Source: Artemisia argyi
Lineage: Eukaryota > Streptophyta > Magnoliopsida > Asterales > Asteraceae
Assembly (NCBI GenBank): GCA_030686995.1
Contig: CM060704.1
Span: 118,956,042 to 119,020,041 of the forward strand
Direction: 5' to 3'
Length of the DNA: 64,000 nt
Both the position numbers and the translations under genes were made by a program. This document shows, in pieces, positions 24,134-36,300 of this stretch (within the stretch, counting starts at the first letter, position 1; each line of letters opens with the position of its first letter). The notes beneath the pieces are model-generated. The model had not been told where the DNA came from, ran no database searches, and was given only the letters and a program-made list of their open reading frames with translations.

Positions 24134-24880
24134 ATGACTAAAGGAGGTGGAGATGATGGAAAGAAGGAAGTTAATACAACTAGTACTACACCTCAATTCC
24201 AATGCCCGATGTTAAAACCGCGAATTAGTAATTATGGGCAATTCGAATGCAAATCATTCTAGAAGCAAATGGGTTATGGGAAACAATAGAGCCGTTAGAT
24301 ACGACTCAACCCGATAAGAAAAAGGAGAAAACTGCTATTGCATACCTTTACCAAGCCTTACCCGAAGATCAATTGCTTCAAATAACAAAGCACAAAACCC
24401 CGAAAGCCATATGGGATGCTTTGAAAACTAGACACATAGGCGAAGAGAGAGTTCAACAAGCAAGAGCAACACATGAAGGCCATAAGGCAAGTACTACGTT
24501 ATGTTAAAGGAACAAAGAATTATGGTATCACCTACAAGCATAATGGAGGAAACAAGATACAAGGTTTTAGCGACAGAAGTTATGGAGTTAACACTCAAGA
24601 AGGAAAAGGAACTACTGGAATAATATTCTACTATGGTGAATCCCCAATTAGCTGGAGCACACAAAAGCAAGCCACTGTAGCATTATCATTATGCAAATCT
24701 GAATTTATTGCAGTAGCAACACAAGCATTATGGTTGAAAAGACTACTAAGCAGGCTTACACACTCAAAGGAAGAAAAGGTAACTATTATGGTATTGTTTA
24801 AAAAAATATATTCGTCACAGAATGTAAACCTTAAACTTCTTGTATATGTTTGCCAAAACTTTTTATGTGTTTACAAATAA
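24134..24880 (+). pseudogene. Internally deleted Copia retrotransposon: gag fused to RNase H
   Basis: An ATG at 24134 (MTKGGGDDGKK) opens a gag start that shifts frame near 24240. The 24247-24507 frame then reads the Copia gag motif (LEANGLWETIEPLDTTQPDK; KAIWDALKTRHIGEERVQQA). At about 24472 it passes directly into the Copia RNase H domain: AIRQVLRYVKGTKNYGITYK, FSDRSYGVNTQEGKGTTGII, SWSTQKQATVALSLCKSEFI. About 3 kb of protease, integrase and reverse transcriptase are missing at the junction. Frameshifts and the missing LTRs make it inert. Confidence 0.88.
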
Positions 24881-25183
24881 ACCATAACACAATTATGTTT
24901 GTTCACAAACTTATTTTAGTAAAAACCAAAACTGATCTTATCAAGATTGTTTTTGTCTTAAAATCAAGCTTGGTTATAAAACCCCCTTGTTTGAATTTAG
25001 TGCATGATTAATTTTAACATCATCCAAGTTTTATCGAGTCTCTACGCAGGTTTGTTCAAATGTCAAACATAAAAACAATGTGTTTTGGTTACACAACCGA
25101 AAAAAAATACCATTAAACATGCATGTCGAACACTTCAATCCAACTTGTAAACAAGGAATTGTATACTATTACCGTGAAAAAAA

Positions 25184-25220
<37 letters not shown>

Positions 25221-25593
25221 GAAAAGCCCCCATTAACACAAATTCCTGACTTCATCCCCGGCTACAAAGTAGAAGGATTGTTGCTTACCAATGAAAGGTT
25301 ACTTCAGTGTAGTCAAGAGCGCTTAAGCGAAGCGACCTAAAGCGCTTTGATTTTAAAGAAGCGAGGCATTTTACTAGAGTGAGAAAAAGCGTTGTCAGGT
25401 GACCGAAAAACGCTCGCTTTTTTGTATAAATGGCTAGTTTTAATTTTTTTAGCTAATGAAGTTGTACAGCCGGCCCTAATCTTCTAAATTAGGTTAAATA
25501 ATTACAAAACTAACTCTTTAGTAGTATTATAAATATTAACACTTATTAACAATTATTAATCACACAATCCTCTCTACCCACGTTTCTTACTTA
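24881..25593. other. Spacer with A-run and (AAAAG)n
   Basis: Holds an A-run and (AAAAG)n tract at about 25177-25227 and AGCGCTT/AAGCGAAGCG words near 25316-25370. No gene seen. Confidence 0.6.
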
Positions 25594-26408
25594 GACTAAT
25601 GCTAATGGCAACACCACTTCCACAAAAGCAACCCTGTCACCTCAGCTTTCTCTCTCCACAACTCCACCCCAACCACAATTAGCTAGTGGTGACCACAAAA
25701 GCAACCCCATTTTTTTTAATTAAAATTTCATTCAATATTTAAATAAATATTACAATAAATAATTAAGATACATTAAAATACATTACGATAAAATTTAAAC
25801 TGCTTGTTGATTTGTCCGTCGTCAAACGTGTTCCACTAAATCGGCTTTAAGATGAAGGTGAGTTTGCTCGTCTTGTATTTTCTTGAATAAGATCTAACAT
25901 ATGAGTTGATTTAATATAGTAGTAAATATTTAATACGCATGTACATATTGTTTGGGATTTGGTGGAGTGTAGTTGAAATTTTAATACAAATGCATGCATG
26001 GTAGTAAATATGCTTTCAATTCAAATTAAATATGTTTCATGCTTTTGGTGAACTGTACTCCCATTTGACCTTCCTTGTAGTAAATATGTTTCATGCTTTT
26101 CTTCAGTACGCAGCATTGATCATTCAAATTAAATATACTTTCAATTTTTCTTCAGTAGCCCATTTGACCTTCATTGTAGTATATCCTTGCAGTAAATATC
26201 CCATCAATTTTTTGCATGCTTTGTACTCCCATTTGAAAATTTTACTCCCAAATTAAAGCATTGATCATTTAAAGTTTCGGTTGGTGAGGCAACCGAATTG
26301 TGAAAAAGGTTGGAAGGCAACGCGTTGCTATTGGGGTGTGCTAGGGGAAGTGACGCGTCACTTTTGGGGTCACTTGGTGAAATCCAACTCCCATTAGCAA
26401 TAGTCTTA
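25591..26408. mobile_element. PIF/Harbinger-like non-autonomous element
   Basis: Terminal repeats GACTAATGCTAATGG (25594) and CCATTAGCAATAGTC (ending 26405) are flanked on both sides by TTA (25591-25593 and 26406-26408), the target triplet of PIF/Harbinger elements. The 812-bp interior has no transposase. Confidence 0.6.
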
Positions 26409-28038
26409 CAATTATCATTCTTTATTCTAAGCCGGCCCTACCACCATCCATCCAAGTTGAAGTTTAGATCACAAGGAGGCCCCACAAAAATCATAAGGCA
26501 TGTCACTATATTGTTCTTTAGTATAGTATTATATTATATACTTTACTCAATTGATTATCATATTTAATATATGTATGTATATTTTAGAATATTAAATCAT
26601 GTTGTACTTTTTAGGTTATATAAATGGTAAATAGAACTAGAAGAGTTGACCCAACATAAAAGTTTTTTTTTCTGGAGGACTAAAAGAATACTACTGTGAT
26701 TACTAGCACATTTTGTGATAACATACAATTACACCAGTTTCGGACTCAAATAACATATGATGAATATTCATAATGCACCAATTGTTAAGTAATGTATCAT
26801 TTTTTACATTTTTTGTAATTATGTGTAACGTTCTTTGATTTCAATTATTTGGTCAATATCTTTTCAAATTTATATTTTATGTATGTTTTTACCAGCTATC
26901 TAAGTTGCCGATTTATGTGAGTTTACATATTTACTGAAAAATACATATAAGTTTACACATAATCTTAACCACCATATGTGATTTACTTATTGCATTTAAT
27001 AGAAAAGCACTTGTACCTTACAACCCCAAATACTCCATTTTATCACTTTCACACACAACATCCAAACCCCACTCAAAACCCTAGATCTTATAATAATCCA
27101 AATTGATTGTCGTTTGCAGTAATTTATTCCTAATTGAACAGTGCAAAATGTACTTTAGTTATTATTATATATGATTTTGTTCTCTTCGTGTTATTTATTG
27201 TATGTATGAAGTCGATTTCAGTGATTTAGGGTTTCAAAAGAAAATGAAAATACAATATTTTTGTTTATTTTATTGGATGGCACCTCCTGGACCCAATAAT
27301 TTGTCATTTGAGGTTCACACTTATGGCGTATTCTTTTTTGAAGCCTTGAGGTATGAGAATAGATGTTGTTACATTATATGAAATAATGGATTATGTTACA
27401 TTATGTGAGTTTTTAGAAGAAAAAACTGATAATAACATGTATTAGTTGTTTACGCACATGCCTTATCTACCATTACAAGAAGGCCTGAAAAGGATAATTA
27501 CATATGCACAATGTATAAACAAAATTTAAAATAATTTTGTAGGTTGGAGAAAAGTTTGTAGATGTAGAGTAGTTGAGAAAGTGTCTTACATATTATGTTC
27601 TTGAAAATGGATTCTCTTGTAAAAATGTGACATTATATTGGTGTCATTATCCCATATTAATTTGTAGGTTACCTATACTTCAATGTGTACTAATGATGTA
27701 ATCAAACTAGTCAATATTATGATGAATGCTTCTAATGGTACACTATATCTTGACTGTTACATATGTTAACATTGATGGACATGCTAACCTAAAAGCCATG
27801 TATAAACTAGTCCTCTCTATACCCTACAACACACAAAAGGTATAATCATTACCTATCCGTCAAGCTCTTTACACTCAAGTGGGTCAAAGGAGAGAAGCTA
27901 GTTTGTGCTTAAAGTGTTCTCTACATCATGACAACATCCGCTTCCGCTTCGGGTATGTTTCACTCGTTCATGTTAATTATGTGGTTATCATGAATATTTG
28001 ATGCTAATGTTTACACATGTGAATGGTTACATCTCTTT
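26409..28038. other. AT-rich spacer, no gene
   Basis: Short frames only. It may include the decayed 5' part of the MULE that follows, but I cannot define it. Confidence 0.4.
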
Positions 28039-29560
28039 ATGGTTTTATGGAAGTTCCAAAACATAACTCATTGCAAAATGTGGAACGAGACTAGCAAAAT
28101 TGAAGGATCCCTCAAAAGGAAAATAAAAAAGTTCAACAAGAACCCAACTTACGTTGTCAAACAAACTTCAAATTGCCCTCGGAGGTGTTATGGGAAGAAG
28201 CTGAAAAAGGAGGATTCATTTCAGGTACAAAACTATGGTAGATAACACACTTGTACTAGGAGCTTCAAATATGGAAGCCTAGTTAATTATAGATGGATTG
28301 GAAAAAACTTTGGGACAAAAATAAGGTCAAATCCTAAAATAAATTTGCATAATAAAAAGTATAAATGCATTGTCAGCCCACATCAATGTAGGAATGCCAA
28401 AAGATATGCCTTAAAGGAGGGTTAATCAAGCACATAAGATCATTATGTTTAATTAGGTTTTATGTTTGCTTTAATGGATTGAAAGAAGGATGGAAATTAG
28501 GATGTAGAAGAATTATAGCGTTGGATTGATGCTTTCTTGAAAAAACCAAATGTGGGTGAGATATTGACTGCCGTAGGCAGAGATGGTAATAACCCTTCTT
28601 ACCAGTGGCTTGGGCTGTTGTCAATGCGGAAAACAAAGACGATTAGAGTTGGTTCCTAGAGTTGTTTGGTGATGACATGGATATGCCAATAGTAAATGGA
28701 TTAATGCTAATGTCTGGTCAACACAAGGTATACATGTTTAACAACAGTTCTTTGTATATTTATTGACTTTGTTTATTATCATTGACAATAACACTAATGT
28801 TCAATATAAACATAGGAGTTAATTGAAGCTGTTAAGGATGTCATGCCTCATGCAGGATGTCATGTCCTATTCAGGGTATGTCTTTTTGGCCTGATTGCTG
28901 TCATATGTCTAGAGTTTTGCTACCCACACCAAGGAGGCAAGGAACATGCCTGGGAGACCTAGGAAGCAAAGAATTAGATAGTCTCATGAAAAGAATCATC
29001 CTGATAGAGTGCCTAGATGTGGTATTGAAATGACTTGTAAAAACTGTGTTGAGACAGGCCACAACAAAAGAGGTTGTAAGAAAGTAGTCATACCCAAACC
29101 ACCCAAGGAGCCTAGTAAAGCAAGAAGACCAAAGAAAACACAAGATTTTCTAGGCCTAATATAATACTTTCCGCTAATTGAACCATTTAGGGTGTTTGGT
29201 GATTCGAATGTATTTGAGGCAAGTGGTTCTAGTTCTAGTCGGGTTAGGGTTAGACTGAGTAGGAGAGGTGGTGGTTCTAGTTCTAATAAGGGTAGGGGTG
29301 CAGTTAGAATAAGAGGTGGTGGTGCTAGTTCTAGTCATGGTAAGGATGCATGAAGACCAATTAGAGGTGGTGGTTCTAGTTCTAGTCAGGGTAAGGGTGC
29401 AGTTTCAATGAGAGGTGGTGAAGTTTCAATGAGAGGTGGTGGAGTAGGAATAAGAGTTAGGGGAGTTGGAATATTGAGTAGACTGTTAGGATTGAATGAT
29501 AATGATATGAGGTCTGAATCAATTGAGAATCCAAACTATTGAGCGAAGATATTTGTCAAA
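28039..29560 (+). pseudogene. Decayed MULE (MuDR-type) transposase
   Basis: Fragments in several frames line up in the family's order. First is the MuDR DNA-binding domain (NCPRRCYGKKLKKEDSFQVQ, then HTCTRSFKYGSL and NYRWIGKNFG). Next is the catalytic core with CRRIIALD and VGEILTAVGRDGNNPSYQWL, then ELIEAVKDVMPHAGCHVLFR. The C-terminal region has PGRPRKQRIR and the knuckle CKNCVETGHNKRGC (28916-29160). A Gly/Ser-rich stretch (RGGGSSSS repeats) follows to about 29540. Multiple frameshifts and stops separate the pieces. The SWIM finger is not visible. Confidence 0.8.
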
Positions 29561-29814
29561 TCTTCTATTATGGGATTTGATTTTATTTAGTTACCTTATT
29601 TTGATAAATGGCTTGGAGCTCAAGCTAAACCTCTTGTATAAATACGCTTTGGGAGAACAATAATAAACAAGCCAATTCATAATTTGTAAGTGTTTTGTCA
29701 CAAACACAACAATAGATCAACCGAATTAGCCAAATCCAATAGTTCAAATACAATAGTCGATTGTTTCACCAAATTACAATGAAGGTAATCATTTTTTTAT
29801 GATATTGGATTATA

Positions 29815-30130
29815 CATCATATCATTAGTAGAAATATGATTAGATATCACGACATGATAGCATGGCAATTAGACATCGTATCATTAGTACTTATGTGATT
29901 AGATATCACGACATGATAGCATGCCGATTAAGCATCATATCATTGGTAGAAATGTGATCAGATATCATGGGATGTTTGCACGACTATTAGGCATTGTAAC
30001 ATTAATAGAAATGTGATTAGATATCACATATTAATAGCATGACGACTAAATGTCGTATCTTTAGTAGCAAGGAATGAGATATCGTAATGTAGTAGCATAG
30101 CTTTAGCACGGTGATTAGAAATCACATTAG
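29815..30130. repeat. Degenerate tandem repeat, unit about 60 bp
   Basis: Units of the form GATTAGATATCACGACATGA, TAGCATG, then TTAGRCATCGTATCATTAGT recur about five times with rising divergence. No coding reading. Confidence 0.75.
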
Positions 30131-31096
30131 TGTTAGAATTCCAATTAGAGATAGGATATAATGACATTAGTAGCTCATGATAGTAGAAGTATGTTATTAG
30201 CTAGAGAATGGGTGGCTTAGTGGCATAAGAAAAGAATCGGGGCTTGAAGAAGTAGATCAAGGTGTATTTTGAGGGAACAAGCACACTCGTGGGTATAAGT
30301 GACGAGCGTCTCTTACTACACTTTGATATGTAGCTTGTAACACCCCAACATGTTTTAGTATCATTTTACTATGGTGTCAAAACATATTATCTTAGTTCAT
30401 GTGTTACGTTCTTATTTTAAACAAGTTGTCTAGTTTATGGTTTAAGAGGACTGTTTGGGATAACTCATTATTTTGTAAAAGAAGTGTTTCTGCAAGCGTT
30501 CATGTAAAGCCCAAGTGTAGATTTGATGTTTAATATATGTAATGTAAGTTCAGTATCAAGTTATCTCAGTTTTATAACTTTGTTGCATCAAGTTTGAGTT
30601 TATGGCAAAATATGTTTTTGGACAAGAGAGGTACGGATCCATTTGGACCCACGGATCCAGTGCATGATTTGTGACCCAATTTGGATACATGGTCAGCACT
30701 GTATAAAAAATGAAAAAAATAAAGTTCGGGCGTTTGAATTAAAAAATACACAGTTTAAAAAATGGGACTGCTATACTTTTCAACTAATAAAATATCATCT
30801 CCACCTACAAAACTCTCTTTTGATTGGTTGACACAAGAAATAAACTATTATTTTGAGACATTTTAAAGTGGAAATGAAGATAAGGACGGAGATAGTATTG
30901 TTTTAATAAAAGGGTGTTTGGTTTTGAGGGTATGAAACTTTCATTCTCAAAATAGTTGTTTAATTAATGAGTTTTATTTTTGAAAATTGATATCAAACCT
31001 TCAAAACTAATTGTATATTAACCTTCCAAAAAGCTATAAAATACTATCGTACTTTCAAAAAAGTATCAAGTTGAATCATTTACTTTTTAATTGCGT
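30131..31096. other. AT-rich spacer, no gene
   Basis: No domain, repeat unit or clean terminal repeat recognised. A 62-codon frame at 30643 lacks any support. Confidence 0.5.
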
Positions 31097-32133
31097 ACTT
31101 GACCAATAAACTTTCAAATTTTAATTTGACTTGAAACATTTCTTTATACCGTTAGTCATCATGTGGCAACGTTAGTCCTTTTACTCAACGAACGTTTGCA
31201 ACGTTAGTCCTTTTATACTAACGACTCTTTTTAATTAACTAAAAATTTGGTTTTTCTTACGTTTTCGTACGTTTTAATACTTATCGACCGGTTTTACACG
31301 TTTTGACCCATTTTCATACGTTTCCGCCCCGTTTTACACCTATTCATTCGTTTTTACACGTTTTCGCCCGGTTTTACACGTTTTCATCCATTTTTACACG
31401 TTTTCGTCTGTTTTTACACGTTTTCGTCCAGTTTTACACGTTTTCATTCGGTTTTACACGTTTTCATCAATTTTTAAACGTTTTCATCCGTTTTTCACGT
31501 TTTCGTCCGATTTTACACGTTTTAGTATGTTTTTACATGTTTTCATCCATTTTTTACATGTATTCGCCTGGTTTTACACATTTTCATCCATTTTTACACG
31601 TATTTACCCAGACGAAAATGTGTAAAAACAGACGAAAACATGTAAAAGTGGATGAAAACGTAAAAAGCGGACGAAAACGTGTAACAACGAACGAAAACTT
31701 GTAAAACCAGGAGGAGAAAACGTGTATAAACGGATCAAAGAGTGTAAAACCGGGCGAATACGTGTAAAAAATGGATGACAACGTGTAAAAACAGACTAAA
31801 ATGTGTAAAACTGGACGAAAACGTGTAAAAATGGACGAAAACGTGTAAAAACAGACGAAAACGTGTAAAAATGGATGAAAACGTGTAAAACCGCACGAAA
31901 ATACGTAAAAACAAACGAATACGTGTAAAACGGGGCGAAAATGTATGGAAACGGATCAAAATGTGTAAAACCAAGCGAATAAGTATTCAAACGTAAGAAA
32001 CTGAATTTTTAGTTAATTAAAAACAGTCGTTAGTATAAAAGGACTAACTTTGTAAACGTTCGTTGAGTAAAAGGACTAACATTGCCACATGATGACTAAC
32101 GGTATAAAGAAATGTGATTTGAAAGTCAAGTAA
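31097..32133. repeat. Long foldback element with inverted minisatellite arms
   Basis: The outer arms are inverted repeats: TACTTGAC (31097), then CTTTATACCGTTAGTCATCA; right copy ends GTCAAGTA (32133). Inside, about 31296-31610 is a tandem array of units like GTTTTACACGTTTTCGTCC (about 21 bp). About 31612-31985 is the same array in inverse orientation. The whole could fold into a hairpin with arms of about 500 bp. Open frames on both strands with Phe-Thr-Arg-Phe-type repeats are products of the array. Confidence 0.85.
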
Positions 32134-32134
32134 G

Positions 32135-32136
<2 letters not shown>

Positions 32137-32165
<29 letters not shown>

Positions 32166-32166
32166 C
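32137..32166. repeat. Poly-T tract
   Basis: About 29 T residues directly upstream of the phosphatase gene. Confidence 0.95.
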
Positions 32167-32259
32167 TTTGACTTTTGACCAAACAAATATCTTTCGTTTC
32201 AAGTAATGAAAACCTTAAAAAAAAAACCTTCCTCTATTCCGGCATCAATTCAAACAAAC

Positions 32260-33362
32260 ATGGCATCATCATCCTCCTCCTCGTCAACCATAACATCAGC
32301 AGCAACAGAAGAAGAAATAACACTAACAGTCAAATGGAGCGGAAAAGAATACACAGTCAGACTATGCTCCGACGATTCAGTCGGCGAATTAAAAAGACGC
32401 ATTTGCGAAGTAACAAATGTTCTCCCCAAACGCCAGAAGCTTCTTTACCCTAAAATCGGAAACAAACTGGCTGATGACTCGAATTTGTTGTCGAGTTTGC
32501 CGCTTAAATCGTCTCTTAAAATGACTATGATTGGGTAAATAATAATTGACCTAATCGCTATTTACTGATATACCGTTAGTGTTATTTGATTCGTTTGGTT
32601 CTATGGTAAGGGTTGTTTGTTTAAGCTTATATGAGAGCTTATTAGCTTATTTGTGTTTCGGCTTATATTTCATAAGCCTCACTTTTCTGGCTTATTTTGA
32701 TACTTATATAAGTTAATCATATCATAATAGACTTATATAAGCCCATAATCTCAAAATAAGCCGGAAATTTGGGGCGTATGAATTATAAGCCGAAGTAAAA
32801 TAAGCTAATAAGCCACATATAAGCTTAAACAAACACCCACTAGTTAATATAAAACGTGTTTGACTGAGATGTATGCCCGTGATCGTTTCTGATCCTTTGC
32901 TTGGCTACCCCCAAATGTGTAAGGAGGTTAGGTGTCTTACCAATAGGTGGTGTTAGTTCTAAATTAGTTGATTTGTTTAGGTTTTGCGATATTTTAGTTA
33001 AATTTTGAAGTTAGTTTGTGGTTAATGTAGTTGCAGGTTTAGAATGATTACACATCTTAATCACTATTACTGATTTACTGTTACTGTTAGGTTTAAGTTT
33101 TGGTTGATTTAATTTATTATATGATCGCTTATAATAAACCTAATGCTACTATAAGTGTTACTGCTAAAGTGCTAATTATCGTTTGAGGTGGCCTACTGGT
33201 AAAGGCTTGCGACTATCTTCATTTAAAATTGTGAGTGGTCTCAAGTTCAGGAATTCGTGGCTGCGCCAACCTTCACAAAAGGGGGACGGATTATTAGTCG
33301 GCTAAAAGGTCAGAAACCACGGTTAAACCACCACCCCCCCCCAACCCAAAAAAAAAAAAAAA

Positions 33363-33398
<36 letters not shown>

Positions 33399-36300
33399 GG
33401 TCTAACTTTAATTGTTTAAAATAGATTTTTGTTGGTTATTTTGTGATCGGGTATGAGTTAAGGGGTGTTTGGGATTTTCTTTTTCTTTCTTTTTTTTTTT
33501 TTTTTTTTTCCTTATAATAAGTCCTTCAGGAAACAGTGTTTGGATTTGCTGATGATTCGATTCTGTCATGGAATTTGCCGCTTAAATCGTCTCTTAAAAT
33601 GACTATGATTGGGTAAATAATGATTTGTAGTTAACCTAGTTCTTCACTAGTTACTCTTACTGTGTTTTAGGTCTAATTTTAATTCATTATTTTAAATGTT
33701 GTGATTTGTTAGTTAATTTTGGAAAGTATGCTTAAAGTAGTTGTAGATTAAATCATCTTTTAAGTGAAAATATTACTATTGCTATTAGCTTGTGTGTGTG
33801 TATCGGGTCTAATTTTAATTGATTTTATAAAGTTTTGTGATTTGTTCGATTTGTTTCAATGGTGGGGGAAATGTAGCATTATGTGAAGGTTACGGATTCA
33901 AATCCCATCCCCATGTCCCTTTAATCATAGTCTTACGTGATTTACCTCACATGTTGACTGCTGGACCGGTCGATGTGGGAGTGGGTCGGTTTCCCCTGGT
34001 TAGTTAATATCTGCAATTAGTTTGTGCTTAATGTAATTATTTGTTTAGGCATTTAGCATCATTACTTAAACTATCACAGTATCACTATTACTATTATTGT
34101 TTGTTATGACATTAACTATTGTGGAGAATAGATATATGAGAGAATAGATAATATGTTTAGGACATAGGATATTGTTTTGTAATGTATTAGCTTAATAAAA
34201 GAATCTGTGCTTGGTGACAATATAGAATAGATGCATATCTCAAGGCATCCACGATTGTGAAAGAATTAACTTTCCTTAAACAAATTATGCAGCACCTCCT
34301 GGCAAAGGCTTTGCTAAGTTTTTCTGTTGGAATGCTCATATAAAGTATTTACCCTTCAATTTAAGTTTTAGGGTAAGCATCTTTTGGTGCAGGGTGATGT
34401 CCAGGTGAGTGAGTCAGACTAGTCGTATCTTTAAGTTATAGGACAAGGGAATATGGGTTATATGCAGTAGAAGTTGGAATGGCGTCCCATTTCCAGTGTC
34501 TTAAGGTAATCATTTGCAGTTGGAATGCAAAGGTAAAAAACTCCATTTGCAGTTGTCTCTGTACTCACTGGAGAATGCAAGTATTGTCCAGGTGTCAATA
34601 AATATGTACATGATATATTCACTAATATCAGGAAAAGACTCGTTGAGTATCTATTTGCAGGTAGATAGAAAAGTTTTGTTCATTATTAGGCCCATTCAGT
34701 GTTTGGTGGTGGTCTTCTGGGATTATCGAGGATGGCAGATTTTTGTGTTAGTTTAGGTCATCAGTTTCTCTAGTTAGACTCGGTTTGACGGTCAGCCGGT
34801 GTTCAATATTTGCGCTTGTGACGAATGTATGTTCAGTGTCAGAAACCTATTTTGGTGTTAGTTTGGTTGGTTAAGGTCATTTGGGCTACTATTCCATCCG
34901 GGTTTTTCATTACTTATTACTTTATTAGCATGGGCTTCACTGCTTAAGTTTAGCAATCCGTCAGGAAATTATTATTTAGATTAACAGTATGTCAATCAAT
35001 GCTCTTAAGTTCTTACATCTGGCTCAGAATCTGGATTTATAGCAAGGCAAGTGAAATCTATAGCCACAATCAGTGTTAAATTGCCGAATGACTAAATGCA
35101 TAAACAATTATGCTTGTGATATTCTCTCTTTTCATGATTGTATTATCTTCCCTAAAAATATATAAATGGGAATTTGGGATGATATATTGACTGAGTGTTG
35201 AATCTCTTTAAAAGTTGTGAAAATATAAGGTCTTCCCAGTATGATTATGAGACTAGTTTTAAAAGTAACAACTTATCGTGTTCTTGGTGCACTCTTGATG
35301 TCCTGGCGAACCTTAAAGTAACCTTCTTAGGTTCCACAAGTCTGTCTGCTGGCGAGACTAGTTAGCCTCCCGAAGCCTTGTGATTGGCATATGCTGAACT
35401 TCAAGAGGCTTATCGAATTTTATTCTAATGCCTTCCTTACTCTCAGCAGGACTGCCGACTGCAAAACGGTCATGCATACTCAACCCTATTTTTGTGACTT
35501 TGTTAAAATCTATCGGTGTCACTACAGATGTCGGCACTGCTAAATACTTGTTTAGAACAACCTTGGGACACATCCTATTATTGTGCATTTGCCTGATGGA
35601 AGGGCTATAACTATTGACACATGTTGTTCAAGTTAAATATACTCCTTCCTTGACACTTTCTAGTGTTTTCTATGTCCCTGATTTTCAATGCAATTTGTTA
35701 CAATTGGCAAGAACATGCTGCTCTTGTCTAGTTTCTGTATGTTTTTCAGTAATCTGCCTCATCTATTCTGAGTATGGTACTAGACCAACCGCCGGCGTCG
35801 CTTCCTTAAAGACATAGATAAAATTTCGCGCCTCTGTCATGGTAAAATGAGCATATGACGATATCTTATTATTGGTGACTTGCTTTTCTTATGTTTTTAT
35901 TCTAATTGATGACATTTATTTAAATTTCTAGAATGACCAAGCGCCATTATAGAAGCTTTAAAATATTGTCATTGCTTTACGTATTTCAAAAACTTTGTGG
36001 ATCAGTTATCTGCAATCATCTAGTCCACTATGCAATTTATCAAAAAGCTCAAGAAATTTATCAAATCCAAGAAGGCTTGGAGAATTTATTGCTAATTTAA
36101 AATCTCTGGGATTAAGTCGCAAATCTAGTAGATTCAGACCTTTTCATCATTAAATCTCTGAATTGCAGTCTTTTTCTAGGATACTCTCTACACCCAGTTG
36201 CACTGTTCTCTCATGCCTAGCCAGGCAAACTATTTGTCATTCATGGATGTTGCGTGGCATATCTAGTATCTAGTGTAGGAAAGGAGTAATGGATGGCATA

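Noticed and set aside
29815..30130. CRISPR-like array of 60-bp units
   Set aside because: Repeats are contiguous and degenerate with no unique spacers, and this is a plant genome.
31303..31990. Phe-Thr-Arg-Phe repeat proteins on both strands, possibly a repeat-protein gene
   Set aside because: The 21-bp unit is a multiple of three, so every frame stays open; symmetry of both strands shows it is the inverted minisatellite.
33183..33400. tRNA-derived SINE candidate (GTGGCCTACTGGTAAAGG, then a GT-rich tail)
   Set aside because: The A box is plausible, but the B box is poor and no target duplication was found.
33840..34020. Second SINE candidate with B-box-like GGATTCAAATCCC
   Set aside because: No matching A box at the right distance and no clear 3' tail.
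35358..35588. 76-codon minus-strand frame in phosphatase intron 1
   Set aside because: It is antisense to the Copia pol relic, whose sense strand carries the recognisable motifs.
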